From: Bryum argenteum
Taxonomy: Eukaryota; Streptophyta; Bryopsida; Bryales; Bryaceae
Length of the DNA stretch: 64,000 nucleotides
Direction: 5' to 3'
Assembly (NCBI GenBank): GCA_037043015.1
Contig: CM073325.1
Coordinates: forward strand, 6,613,001 to 6,677,000
Positions 1 to 10,482 of this stretch are shown one piece after another. The notes under the pieces were generated by a model. It ran no database searches. It saw only the letters and a list, made by a program, of their open reading frames with translations, and had not been told where the DNA came from. Numbering within the stretch: the stretch's first letter is position 1; every line of letters begins with the position of its first letter. Both the position numbers and the translations under genes were made by a program.

Positions 1-30
1 GCAAGATTTGGATGTGATTGATGCACACCT

Positions 31-856
31 GTGAAGCACATCGAGGACTTACGAACAGAAGGAGAAGCGGATGGCATTGAATACATGGAGGTTGAAGCAA
101 TGTTTGGTGCTTGTACTTTGGGAACACCCGAAGTTATAGTTCGGCCCGTTATGAGCGCCTCTCCTCAAACAAATGTTAGCGTAGAGGATGGGACTCTAGA
201 ATATCCAATGGAAACGATTGAACAAAACGAGAAAGAGAAGGAAATGAAGAAGTAGAGCCGAGAAGGAAGTTCAAGTAGTCTTCAAAGCGAAACGCCCGAA
301 TGAAAACGATGATTCTTGGATGAAGTTGTTGAACAAGGCTTATGAGGATTATGAATATTTGTTTCATGCTTTGTCATACGAACGGGCAAAGTGTGTTGAA
401 CTCCAACATGACATAGAGGTAATCAAGGATGCAAAAAAGAAGATCCAAGAGGAGGCGACGAATGTTCTCCCAGCTCTGGTTGCATCAGATCAGGTCGATT
501 ATGAGGAAGAGCTCATAAAGAAGAAGAAACATTTCGAGGATGTGCATAGGGGATACAAGCGCGTCGACGAATGGTTTGTGGTCAATGATTGGGGTCGCGA
601 GAAGGATTTTATGGTTGAAGGAGCCAAGGACCAAGGTCATTTTGAGAAGGAGCTAAAGGAACTCATTTCGGCATGCGATGCCTTGAGAGCTGAGATCGAA
701 AGGGTGAACCTAGCATCAATAAGATTGAAGGGGAACAAGGAAAAGTTAGTCCTCAATAGAATAGATGGAACCGTGGATATTGCGAAGAGGGGTCAAAGTT
801 CACAACAAGCAATGAAACAACCGAGGAGTTGGTCAAAAAGCTACTTGTGCTCATGA
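31..856 (+). pseudogene. Broken coiled-coil protein fragment
   Basis: Two open stretches in different frames (31-255 and 320-856) look like pieces of one decayed coding region. The second is rich in Glu, Lys and Leu with long charged heptad-like stretches, so a coiled coil is likely. I recognise no domain. The first piece ends in TAG at 253-255 and the second resumes in another frame, so an intact product is not expected unless an unseen intron joins them. The setting among transposon debris suggests an accessory protein of a mobile element, but that is inference. Confidence 0.3.
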
Positions 857-1640
857 GAAGAGGAGAGGTTCTTAAATGCAAGGATCGAAGATCTATGTAT
901 TGCAAATAAGACAAAGGAGAAATGTCGAGTGGTACCATCTAAAAAAAATCTAAAGTACAATGGAAGAAGATTAGAGTAAGCGGAATCAAATTTTAGAAAG
1001 ACGTTGGTGTGTTGGTTATATCCATTTACTTTATTTTATTTGTGAACTGAAAGTTGGGAGATAAGTGCTAGGCTGGATGTTATACAATGTATCTTTTTGA
1101 TTATATGATATGTTTTTACTAGTAAGATACCCGTTGAACGATGTTATGTTTATTATTTGTATATATGCGCACGGTGTTATTTTAATCATCTTGTTTATTC
1201 TTTTAATTTGTTTATTTTTTATTTGAAATGCATGATTTGGAAATATCTAAAAAAAGGTTCTTAGAATGGTATGTAGGTTCGTAATTATTTAAGTTGGTAG
1301 GTTTGTATGTTGGTAGGTTGGTGGATACTTTGGACAAAGGGTCTTTTAGAAAATTATGTCGTGTATACCATTCCATATGTATATATAATGATATTGAGTT
1401 TTGGAAAGCTTTGATTAGTATTAATCCACGATGAAGTAATGATAAATAATTTGTAAAAATTTGGAATAGTAACTAAGTTGTTGAAGTTACGTATAAATAT
1501 ATGGTGGGATTTAGTTGCAAGTATTTAGAGTCAATGAATATTTTTACAAACCCCCCAAAACCTCGAAAGGCAATGATTCGTACATGATTTCAAATATGCA
1601 GAAAAAGATTTGTAGCAAAAGGGGGGAAGCGGATATTCGC
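857..1640. other. AT-rich intergenic DNA
   Basis: AT-rich sequence with no supported gene, RNA or terminal repeat. Confidence 0.5.
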
Positions 1641-2010
1641 GCCCATCACGTAGACCGCCCGGTCGATCGCCACACCACCGTCGTTCGCTCATGAAATGGA
1701 TCGGCGGTCGCCCTAGCGACCGACGTTCGCCCAGCGACCGACGTTACTTGACGACCGACGTTAAGCCTGCGACAGCGACCGACGCGTTACGCCCAAGCGA
1801 CCGACGTTCGCCCAAGCGACCGACGTTCGCCCATCGCCTAGATCGGCGGTCGCCCCAGCAGGAGGGTGCGCAGAGGCTCGCGGACACTTTCTTGGTGCTT
1901 GCCCATCACGTAGACTGCCGGTCGCCCTGTCAGCGTCGTTCGCCCATCAGCTGGATTGGCGGTCGCCCTAGCGACCGACGTTAATCCATCCATTTGTATT
2001 GGCGGTCGCG
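1641..2010. repeat. GC-rich GGCGGTCGCC-type array 1
   Basis: A cluster of short GC-rich motifs such as GATCGGCGGTCGCCC and GCGACCGACGTTCGCCC, spaced irregularly in otherwise AT-rich DNA. The same motifs recur at 3,694-3,935, 5,455-5,650 and 9,260-9,615. Clusters like this are typical of subterminal repeats that bind transposase in hAT, CACTA and related plant DNA transposons; assigning them to the hAT gene nearby is inference. Confidence 0.7.
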
Positions 2011-2807
2011 CGATTTGGAGGTTTTGAATGAAGTTAACACCAAGTATCCTATAGACCTATACCATGCCAAGGTTGAATCAAATTAACACCAAGTATTTCC
2101 TTCCATGTAAATCCAAGTTCCATGTGGCTTCTTTCATGATTTAATATATTTAATACGGTTAGAGAAAATAATAAAACCACCTCCTCCCCCCTTTAGTATA
2201 ACTTCCTCTATTACTTAGCATCCTACAAAGTCAAAGTAAATCATAACATGTAGATACGTTTCTTTTACGGGAAATTTTGTTCTTCCATAATTTTTATAAG
2301 GTCTTTTTTAGTCAACACAAGTTTTAAAATCGTTATCTCTTTCCACAAATCTATTTTCCGTATATCATTCAATATTCTACTCATTCAAATGACTTACAAG
2401 TAAATGATGACCTATAGATGACATATCCCCACGATTTTCTAAATAACACCATCATTTCTATAGGGTCATCATAGGTAGTGTAAGGGTTTAAATTATCCTC
2501 TTACCCCCTTTATCTATTTTTTCTTATTTTTTGAAGTTTTGGTGTTTCTAAGTGCTTGCAACCAAAATCCAACCTATAGATCCTTTACTCCAACGATTCT
2601 TTTTTATAGCTCCATCATGTTCATAAGGTAGTTATTACATAGTCCAATTCTTTTTAAAATATTCTTTCTCTCCATTTAACTATTTTTTATCTTTTATTTA
2701 AAGCTCTACTTACTTCGAAAATTCTATATTAATTTGGGAAAAATAGTACAGGTTGTCCTATAATATTTTTGATGGTTCCATCATTTTTATATGATCCATA
2801 TTACCTA
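2011..2807. other. AT-rich intergenic DNA
   Basis: Very AT-rich, with no coding signal and no clear repeats. Confidence 0.5.
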
Positions 2808-3024
2808 CACTAAATAGGTAGATTAGTGTTAGATACACTAATATACATAAATAGGCTATAAGTTTTTACTATTAGTCAATATTTGTACCCTCTACAAAGG
2901 TGAAGATGGGGATCCTTACATAGTATTGGAATCGATACTCTTGGTAAAATTTTTATCCCAAAAGTAAAAACTTGTAGCATTTTCAAATCTTATAAAAATC
3001 TAACACTAATGTACTTATTTAGTG
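2808..3024. mobile_element. 217-bp MITE with CACTAAATAGG termini
   Basis: The left end reads CACTAAATAGGTAGATTAGT and the right end is its inverted copy with two mismatches over 27 bp. TA lies directly outside both ends (2,806-2,807 and 3,025-3,026), fitting a TA target duplication as in Tc1/mariner-type MITEs. The outer bases CTA/TAG are also symmetrical, so the exact boundary could be 1-3 bp further out. There is no coding capacity. A 1.2-kb relative with the same termini lies at 15,738-16,952. Confidence 0.8.
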
Positions 3025-3571
3025 TAGTCCAAATGTTCAAATTACATTCCCCACTTTGTTTTCGTATGCATGTGCGCACAACGCCTACTTTCACATGACT
3101 ATTTAATTTTTGGAAATTCGGAAAAATACTTTCATTCTCCTTGTGCCCCTAAGATTTATATTATATTTTTTACACAATATGAATCACCTAGGAAAGTTAT
3201 CAACACCCCTTCTACTCCCTTTTTACTTATATATTTACATATTCCCCCGTTCTTCAGACCCCGCAATTCAAATATCCCCATATAAACTCAACCACTTAGT
3301 TGGCATTCTCCCATGGTTTTATGAATTCTTCCATTACATTTATGAGGCCCTTATTACCTAATTCAATTGTTCGTATCACCTCCTGTATGCTTTCATTCTC
3401 TTTTCCCTTATCATTCAAAGTTGTGGTGGGTGCACCTAAATTATGACATATGGATGCGATTTCCCTATGGTTTTTTTTTTTTTTTGATTCTATCATTTTC
3501 ATAGGGTCATTATTAGGAAGTCCAAGTATTAAAATCACATTATTGCCCCACATATATATATATGTTTTTTT

Positions 3572-3603
<32 letters not shown>

Positions 3604-3693
3604 TGGTTCCAAATACTTGCCACCAAAAGTCATTATATACATTCGTTACTACTTTGAAAATTCTGACACACACGCTGGGAGGAAGGTTAGTAC
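3025..3693. other. AT-rich intergenic DNA with poly-T tracts
   Basis: AT-rich. Contains a run of about ten T near 3,473 and a long nearly pure T tract at about 3,564-3,601. No gene supported. Confidence 0.6.
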
Positions 3694-3935
3694 TTGCTCA
3701 CGAGGTGGACCGGCGGTCGCCCAGTGACCTACGGTCGCCCACCAGCTGGATCGGCGGTCGCGCGATCCAAAGGTCGCGCCCCCACGCATACATCGCGCCC
3801 TCCCATTTGGAGGTCGCGCCCTCTGACCGATGGTCGCACACCAGGTGGACCGGCGGTCGCCAATCCGCTGGATCGGCGGTCGCCCTGGCGACCGACGCTC
3901 GCCTTTCAGCTGGATCGGCGGTCGCCCTAGAACCA
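3694..3935. repeat. GC-rich GGCGGTCGCC-type array 2
   Basis: Repeated GGACCGGCGGTCGCC and GGATCGGCGGTCGC units. The dominant orientation is the reverse of array 3 (5,455-5,650), so arrays 2 and 3 form an inverted pair around the gene at 4,213-4,917. That is the layout expected of the two subterminal regions of one DNA transposon. I found no convincing terminal inverted repeat or target duplication outside them. Confidence 0.65.
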
Positions 3936-4212
3936 GGGTTACATATACGCGCGCGGACACCGCCAGTCGCCATTTTTCACCTCCACGTGTCGGGCCTTGC
4001 ACATTGTCTGGTGTCGACCTCTGGTTGCCGCCTGCTTGTTCGAGCGCTAGAGCGTGCGGTGATTGGCACACACGTGCCACACGTGTGCATTTTACACATA
4101 CATGCTGCCGGATTTTCGAGTTTTCTAAATTCTGTGTTAGTCCACGGAATAGATATAACTTTGTTTTGAGTTAGTTTAAAAATTTTCTTCCTTGGTTAGC
4201 ATTTGGGTGACC

Positions 4213-4917
4213 ATGACGCCTAGCCAGGAGCGGAAGATAGCGAGAGACAAGGACCGCAAGAGGAAAGGAAAGAAGCAAAGGAGATTTCACAAGATTCACA
4301 TAGATCCCACACTACAGGCTTTTCCGGGGTGGGCGCAAGTAGAGGAACCGTGGACCCTTAAGACCTGCAAGTGGTACATTGCTTGGTGCCACATCGGCCA
4401 TTTGTTTCCACACTATCGTCACGAGTTTCATCGCCGCCTGAATTGCGCAAATTTGCACTATTGCCATCACGATGAATTTGTGCAACGATGCATTGAAGTG
4501 TGAAAGTTCCTCTACGCCGGTGTGCATGTGGTGAGCAACGAGGTTTCGTACAACATAGCACAAATGGTGTACGCGGAGGTAATTTTGCAGAGGGACGTGG
4601 ATTGGAGGACGTTTAAAAAATCCCCTCAAACAATTAAGTCAACAGAACCCCATATTCCGCGAGCTCCTTATCCAGCTCGGCCAACCCACGAGAAGGGCTT
4701 ACAACACCTAGGGGTTACAAAGGAGGAATCCCTGATGAGGACATAGTTTGGTCAGATTCGGAAGAAGAAGGGACCGAAAGCCGAGAAGTGGATGAAGGGG
4801 AGCCGAACCAAACGATGGAGGAAGGTCAGGCATATTTTGATGAAAGGGGGGCCAAGCCAAGTTTGTACAGAAGGGGGGCCAAGCCAACTTTACAATGAAG
4901 GGGGCCCAAGCGAAGAA
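4213..4917 (+). pseudogene. Unrecognised transposon-associated gene, broken
   Basis: From ATG at 4,213 the frame encodes a very basic start (KDRKRKGKKQRR), then a Trp/His/Cys-rich stretch containing WYIAWCHIGHLFPHY. It meets TGA at 4,501-4,503 and stays open in the same frame to 4,746, consistent with a single Trp-to-stop change. An acidic tail (VWSDSEEEGTE) continues in another frame to about 4,917. I do not recognise the family. It lies between two inverted GC-rich arrays, so it may be the second gene of a two-gene DNA transposon or an older passenger. Non-functional as read. Confidence 0.45.
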
Positions 4918-5454
4918 TGACTGGTAGTTAGTTAATCACGTTTTTTTAGCAATTGTAGAAAAGTAGTGTACTCAATACCAAACACTAAGTGCAATTGCCA
5001 TTTTGTATGCAAAAACGTTGAATGTGAATATGAAGTTTTTGATTTTCTTCAATTTAAATATTCTTGGTGAATGAAATCTCACTATTGCATGTGGTATAAG
5101 CATAAAGGAAAAACCTTCAATGTCCGAGGTACCATCATTGATACATGGCAATTTTTATCATTCTTAATTATTTAGGAAACGTGGATTGAGCAATATTCAT
5201 CCCTTTATTTTTTGGATTTGGAGCAAGAGAAGTTAAAACTCTAGTTTCTAATATGAGTCCTTATTGTTCTCTCTCTTGCCTTCGCATGTTGCCTTTATTA
5301 TTATTAATTTTTTTTCTTTTCAAAAGAAAAGCATTATTGCGAATCAAACATTTTTGAGCCACATGGTCTCCGGGATTCTAGTTAATAATAGCTGTACTAC
5401 GTGGACCATGGATTTTGACTTGGAGAGTAAAGTGCTCTTCGTCCGAACAATCTG
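4918..5454. other. AT-rich intergenic DNA
   Basis: No supported gene or structured repeat. Confidence 0.5.
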
Positions 5455-5650
5455 TCATCGCTATGGCGACCGGCGGTCCAACTCCCAGGTCGGTCGGCTA
5501 GGGCGACCGGCGGTCCAATAAGCGATGAAGTCAAGGCCAGGGCGACCGCCGGTTCACATGGCGCGACAGCATTGTTGTTAGGGCGACCGCCGATCTGGCT
5601 GTGGCGACCGCCGATCTGGCTGTGGCGACCGCCGATCTGGCTGTGGAGTA
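5455..5650. repeat. GC-rich array 3 with a 21-bp tandem triplet
   Basis: Motifs GGCGACCGGCGGTCC and GGGCGACCGCCGATC, ending in three perfect 21-bp units (GGCGACCGCCGATC followed by TGGCTGT) at 5,582-5,644. The main orientation is opposite to arrays 1 and 2. It lies directly upstream of the hAT transposase remnant. Confidence 0.7.
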
Positions 5651-5773
5651 TATAAGGAGTCGTTCACAGGCTCGAAGCCACTTTCCTTTGCGCTTGCTTG
5701 CCGTTTGTCTTGGGTCTCCCCCAGGAAGCCCCCGCTCGGTCTATATGTGCAAAGAGTAACTTGAGCCCTTGTA

Positions 5774-8700
5774 GTGCGTGTTGTCGTCACCGGTTTCATT
5801 GCGGCGCGAAGGTGCGGTTCGAACATGGAGCATTCTTCCCAATCCAACGGGGTACGGATAATAGAAGAGACACTCGCAAATGGGACGAGCGGCTCACGAG
5901 TATCCACGGAACGGAACGACAAGCCAAATACTCGCGTGTGCTTATTCTCGTGGGAAAAGCACGATCTTTGTAAGGCAACGAGCATTTGCTCATTTCGGAT
6001 ATCCTCACAATTCCCCATTACCCGGTGTACGAGGTTGCCCCGTGGAGTTCTCGAGCTATTCCGTGATTGCGGAGGGATAGTTCCAAATAACAACATTTCT
6101 TATGCGGATGTTGTTCCTGACTCACGAGTGGATGCCGGCATACCATATGCGGCAAGGGAAACTACAGAGAACATAGATACCCCTCGCATCAACTCGTACA
6201 AGTGCCATCCCTAACCTAAGGTCTAATCAGTGCCATCCTCTAACAAGGGGAGTCATGGCAAAGAATGGACAAAGGATCTCTACACTCTCTAGTGGACGGC
6301 GACATGGGCAAAGGAGTATGGAGGATAGTTTTGATCTTGCCATTAGGCAAAATTTGGATGCAAAGTGGGCTTCATTTTTCTATGAGGCAAACATTGCATT
6401 CAATGTCGTCGACATCCAAAGATTCATAAGTGCTGTTCAAGAGACAAAGAAAGGCGGTATTGGTGGATATCAACCACCCTCGTATCATGATATTAGGACT
6501 ACGATGCTCGATGCGAAGAAGAAGGCGGCCGCAAAAGGTCGGTAGAGGATCGAACAAAACTTTCTATCGAGAAGTACGGAGGAACAATATGCTCAGATGG
6601 GTGGTCCGATGTCACAAGCAGACCACTCATTAACATGATGCTCGTTTGCCCAGTGGGAGAGGTGTTTTTGGGATCAGTGGATACTACAGGGAAGAAAAAG
6701 GACATTGCTTATGTGGCAAATGAAATGGCGAAGTACATAGAGGAGGTTGGACCACAAAACATCGTGCAGATATGCACCGACAATGCAAGCTCCATGTTAG
6801 GTGCTGTGAAGAAGTTGCAGATAGACTATCCTCACTTGTATGGACAAGGTTGTGCGGCACATATTCTAGACCTCCTTCTGGAAGATTGGGGGAAAGAGGC
6901 GTGGGTTAAGCAATTGGTGGAGCAAGCCAAGAGAGTGTGCACATTTATTAAGGGGTCCCACGTCCCCCTTGCTCTATTCAGGAAGTACTCGCCAAAGTTG
7001 CAGCTCAAGGTACCACCTCAGACTCGATTTGCAACAAACTACTTGATGATAGAGCGGTTGTTAAAGCTACAACAACCTCTGAACAACATGGTGATCAATC
7101 CGGAGTGGCATGTGTTGAACCCTTATTTGACAAATATTGGAGCAATTCAAAACAATGGAGAAGCAAGAAGAGCTTTAAACCGGGTCATAAGGAAGCTTAG
7201 CGCCCCAATGGGAGTGGTCTATGAGGAAGTGGTGCGGGAACTCATACAATATGAGGAGAGGACGGGTCCATTTAACATCAATAACCCCAATTCCGTTAAA
7301 ATGGCATTATTCCGGTAAAATGGCACATCTCAACTTTCTGAACTATAGCTCAAAAACCATGTGATATAACAGAATTTTAAGGTGATATTAGGGAAAATGA
7401 GTGACAATGTATATAAAGAAGTGATATAACAAAAAAAATTGTGATATTACAAAATATATCATTTTATATGAGCACAAATGTAAGATCTAGTGTGACAAAA
7501 TGGCACATGGCATAGTGCCATTATAACGGAATTGGGGTTCAATTCAGAGGCCCCTGATCCAGCTTACTGTGACTTGTTACCACATCAATGGTGGCATCAA
7601 GTCGGGGGGAATGCCTTGCCAAAAATTGCGAAGAGGATTTTGGCATTGACATGTTCAGCTTCATCATGTGAGAGGAATTGGAGCATGTACTCTTTCGTGC
7701 ACAACAAAGTGAGGAATCGGTTGTCAACTTCCAAAGCAGAGGACCTTGTGTACATCTATGCGAACGCCAAACTCGAGCGCCAGAAACGTACCAAATCGCC
7801 GAGAACGTGGTACGAAAATTACTTAGAAGAAGAGGACTCTGACGAAGAAGACTATGTACCGGACAATGAATGGGATGATGGTGTATTCATGGATAACTCG
7901 GAGGCGGATGACGACAATTATGTCAATGACGGTAGCGAACACGACGACCTAGAGAATTGGAACGACAACGAAGGAAACATGACTATTCATGTCAAGGACC
8001 CGTTTGAGTTCGATGACGACCAGGATGTTCCACAACTGCCTCGCCAGTTTGCGGCATTTGCCAGCGACACAGAAGGAGAAGGAGTGGCAAATTTACAACT
8101 CCAAGAGAGTACCTGCCTAGCGAAACAAGACTTGGTAAACCGGATGGATGAAGAGAACATTGGTCCACTTAAAGGCAGCCCACACTCTAACAACGACGAT
8201 AAACTTGAGAGTGTGAAGGGCATGGTTACCACGACAGGAGTTCAAATGGACCAAATTAAAGTGGAACCTGACGATGTATCCAATTCAGGTTGCATGGAAG
8301 TGGGGTCACCTAGAGTTTCAACCATTCGATCAAGGAATTCAACTCTTAACGGAGATGACTCCGATGTACCTCTACAACAATTGTTCCCAAGGGTTACCCA
8401 ACCCAAAGGGGCCCATACAACTCGTATGGTATTGCCGAAGATGGAGGTCAAGATAGAACCAACAAGTCCAACATGCAACCGGGCATTGGCAGTGGCACGA
8501 GACGTCGGGCCATCTACACAACCTCGCAATCGTATTACACGAGGCCAGAAGCGTTTGAGGAAGGCACACGATCGACGATGTCGGAAAGGAGCACGCGTAC
8601 ATGAAGAAGTCCATGCTGGGATTGCTTCATCCAATAATCCGAATACACGTACAATGCGCCATCTACCACTGAACGCAAACGGGATCACTAATGCTTCACG

Positions 8701-8911
8701 GCCCTTGAAGCGCCTCGTTACAGTGAACAAGAAAACAACCACGGACACGGAATTGCGCAATTTGGCGAGTGAGGTTGAGTGTGAAGTACGCAATGAGACA
8801 GAGGATGAAGACGAGGATGGCGACCAAAGCACTGATGACTCTCCAGGTGAAACCGATCCAAACGCAGATGAAGTATCAAGCGACGATACGTATACATTGA
8901 AGGATACCTAA
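5774..8911 (+). pseudogene. hAT-superfamily transposase, interrupted
   Basis: Domains appear in hAT order. A decayed BED-type zinc finger spans about 5,880-6,080, with CLF, RQRAFAHFGY and VRGCP remnants split over two frames. A DUF659-like region begins at 6,255 (FYEANIAFNVVD, YQPPSYHDIRTTML) and continues after a frame change near 6,538 to 7,278, including CSDGWSD and ICTDNASSM. The hAT dimerisation domain is at about 7,600-7,770 (CSASSCERNWS, KVRNRL, DLVYIYANAKL). A long acidic tail follows to the stop at 8,911. The frame is broken by the 6,538 shift and by a MITE at 7,283-7,539; the BED region is also damaged. It is likely dead, although the long tail remains open for over 1.3 kb. Confidence 0.85.
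7283..7539. mobile_element. 257-bp MITE inside the hAT coding region
   Basis: Ends are inverted copies (AACCCCAATTCCGTTA at left, its complement at right, continuing into TGGCA with one mismatch). CAAT is duplicated outside (7,279-7,282 and 7,540-7,543). The body is AT-rich and non-coding, and it supplies the stop ending the 6,635-7,318 frame. Element plus one duplication copy is 261 bp, a multiple of three, and the hAT reading frame matches on both sides, so the insertion site was open coding sequence. Confidence 0.85.
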
Positions 8912-9259
8912 AGACGGGTTATTAGAATTTTGTTATTTTGGATTGGAAGCACGAAGTTCATTGTTAGTACTCGGTACAATACTACAATGTCTTGCAAGTA
9001 GGGCAACTATTAGCTTACAATACTTTGGTATCCTAGTATGTTTCGGAGTATAATACATATAGTTTGGTATATGTAATAGTTACATCATATATATGAATAC
9101 TATGATTATAGACATGCGCAAATTTGTACTATGAAATGCACCATTGACCTTGTTTCCGATAAAAGGTATTCATAAAAATGCTTTGAAGCTCATTTTGTAC
9201 CAATATGGATATATTTTTCTTGTTTCATATACAACCATAGTCTTTGGTCACCACACACA
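8912..9259. other. AT-rich 3' flank of the hAT remnant
   Basis: No gene or repeat seen. Confidence 0.5.
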
Positions 9260-9615
9260 TCGCCACATGGGCGCTACCCCCGGCGACCGCCGATAGCCAT
9301 AAGGGACCGACGATCGCCCGCAGGCGATCGTCGGTCGCTAAGAGACTAGACCGTGATGTCGCTTAATAGCGGTTGCGAGGCGACCGCCCGATCGCTATAA
9401 GCGACCAACGACGCCACTGGCGATCGTCGGTCGCCAAGATCTTCGACCGGGCGGTCGCCTACTAGCGGTTGCCGTGGCGACCGCCGGTCTCCATCTTCGA
9501 CCGCCCGACGCGCTTTCGGCGGCCAGCGTCGGCGGTCGCAGTAGGCGACCGATGTTCGCCCCAGTGCGACCGTCAGTCACCTAGCGAGGTCGCCCACCGG
9601 CGGTCGCCCACTGTA
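9260..9615. repeat. GC-rich array 4
   Basis: Mixed-orientation GCGACCGCCGAT, GGCGATCGTCGGTCGC and GACCGGGCGGTCGCC units 3' of the hAT remnant. Together with array 3 it brackets the transposase, supporting a subterminal-repeat role. Confidence 0.65.
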
Positions 9616-10482
9616 ACGTGTATTTTGATTTTCCACGTCATTATCAACCCTACGCCACGTAGGAAAATAGCTTTTTACCTCAAGGTAAATCTCAGCAAGT
9701 TTTTTACTATGTAATTTTTGGTACGGTCGACATTTTCGTCGACTCGACGTCTAACAGACATGTCCAATACGACAAATCAGACAGACATTCCCAAAATTGT
9801 GTCTAATAAGACAACCCTGATTAGACATGTAGTAGACAATTAGACATGTGAACAACAACAAATGGAAGCGTGAAATTGGTTTGACAAAAATGTGTCCCAC
9901 TTAGTAAATATTTGTTTCTTGAAACAAATTCCATTGGAAACAAATTCCGTTGGAAACAAATTCCATTACCAATCCCGAAAAGGAAACAGAAAGAGAACGA
10001 GAAGCAAAGGAAAGAAGTGAGCAGCGGAAGGAGGAAATAAGAAGACGAAGCACGAAGAAGAAAGAGGTAACAGTCAAGTTGGCTTGCACAGATTTATAGA
10101 AACGATATGGGAGCAGTTCGTGAATGTCATGGGCTTGTCTCCACAGTGCAACAGGTGATTTTGAGACTATTACCCCAAACGATTTGTTCATAATTACTGG
10201 TTTCCAGGTACTAAATAATTAAGCCGGGAGATAATCTCATGCAAGATAAGATTGCAAACAAGTAATGGTAGTGGCGTCGCATCCAGGAAGGGTTTTATTG
10301 AAAAATGAGGAACTCAAAATTTGGGGCAAGCTTCACAATGGCCCAGTAGGAGCGCAAGGATTTCCGACGCGCTCTACGAGCTAGAGGGCTTCAAGAATGG
10401 AAAGAATGTAACTACCTATCGATCCATGCATACAGGCACTAGAGCCGCAGCTAGATCGATCGATCGATCGCGCTCTCAAGCT
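9616..10482. other. Intergenic DNA with short repeats
   Basis: No supported gene. It contains GTCTAATAAGACAACCCTG (about 9,803-9,821), which matches one end of the foldback element at 14,945-15,100 with one mismatch, suggesting a relic of that family. It also holds three 16-bp units of GAAACAAATTCCATTG type at about 9,921-9,968 and a short GATC tandem near 10,455. Confidence 0.5.

Noticed and set aside
8242..8832. 196-codon minus-strand ORF in the hAT tail
   Set aside because: Antisense to the long acidic hAT reading frame, no recognisable domain.
1641..9615. GC-rich repeat arrays as a CRISPR-like array
   Set aside because: The motifs are irregularly spaced, occur in both orientations, lack unique spacers of constant length, and the DNA is eukaryotic.
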